Below, one piece after another: positions 63,971 through 64,000 of a DNA stretch of 64,000 nucleotides. How positions within the stretch are numbered: the stretch's first letter is position 1; the number at the start of each line of letters is the position of its first letter. The translations under genes and the position numbers were made by a program. The DNA lies in contig NC_133158.1 of NCBI RefSeq assembly GCF_040802235.1, forward strand, positions 19,223,001-19,287,000, given 5' to 3'. Below the pieces are notes generated by a model. The model saw nothing but the letters and a program-made list of their open reading frames with translations. It did no database searches and was not told where the DNA came from. This DNA comes from Manis javanica (lineage: Eukaryota > Chordata > Mammalia > Pholidota > Manidae).

Positions 63971-64000
63971 TCAATGGGCTCCACATGCTAGAGATTCTGG

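Noticed and set aside
1..64000. tRNA, rRNA, CRISPR, operons, bacterial promoters or insertion sequences
   Set aside because: None seen. The repeat content is mammalian throughout. MIR segments resemble tRNA promoters only because the family is tRNA-derived.

Overview
The window looks like gene-poor, non-coding nuclear DNA from a placental mammal. I find no protein-coding exon, tRNA, rRNA or CRISPR that I can support. Every open frame over 150 codons is explained by a short tandem repeat, overlaps interspersed repeats, or lies in ordinary non-coding sequence. The mammalian call rests on dense old mammalian repeats (about forty MIR pieces, many L2 fragments, several MLT1-like LTRs, MER2/Tigger, MER20-like and hAT-like relics) plus L1 copies of several ages. 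I see no Alu, rodent B1/B2, carnivore tRNA-Lys SINE or ruminant SINE. The 3' UTR of the younger L1s (23.7-24.1 kb and 28.3-28.8 kb) resembles a laurasiatherian L1 lineage that I associate, from memory only, with pangolins. Treat the species as a tentative inference.

Layout. 0-15 kb: MIR, L2 and MLT1 relics separated by unique DNA, with an enhancer-like block at 3.1-3.8 kb and a nearly repeat-free, GC-leaning stretch at 6.7-9.6 kb. 15.6-16.2 kb: a large (CCAT)n array, followed by a long L2 (16.2-17.25 kb). 17.6-27.6 kb: MLT1-like LTRs, MIRs, an L1 3' end and old L1 pieces. 27.7-29.2 kb: an L1 nested in an older opposite-strand L1. 31.6-32.7 kb: a probable solo LTR next to an MLT1-like LTR. 33-41 kb: paired MIRs, MLT1-like LTRs, L1 ends and a well-preserved MER2/Tigger element. 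40.95-44.03 kb: a four-level nest in which a MIR was split by an old L1, that by a younger L1, and that by a solo LTR. 44-55.5 kb: unique DNA with sparse MIR/L2 and microsatellites. 55.8-56.4 kb: the only clear CpG island. 56.4-62.4 kb: mostly unique. 62.4-64 kb: a two-part old L1.

The parts most likely to be functional are the CpG island, with homeodomain-type AT motifs in and beside it and a splice-donor-like GTGAGT just downstream, and several repeat-free blocks with transcription-factor-like motifs (3.1-3.8, 5.56-5.95, 18.44-18.96, 45.0-45.5 and 46.9-47.4 kb). This pattern fits a regulatory desert or large intron, but that is inference because conservation cannot be measured here. Repeat family names come from recognising consensus patterns by eye. 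Boundaries are usually good to about 10-30 bases, except where target-site duplications were read directly.

I found no new gene system. The best-supported unusual structures are the four-level nested insertion, the two solo LTRs, the two TA-flanked MER2-type elements, the (CCAT)n array with long open frames on both strands, and the isolated CpG island.
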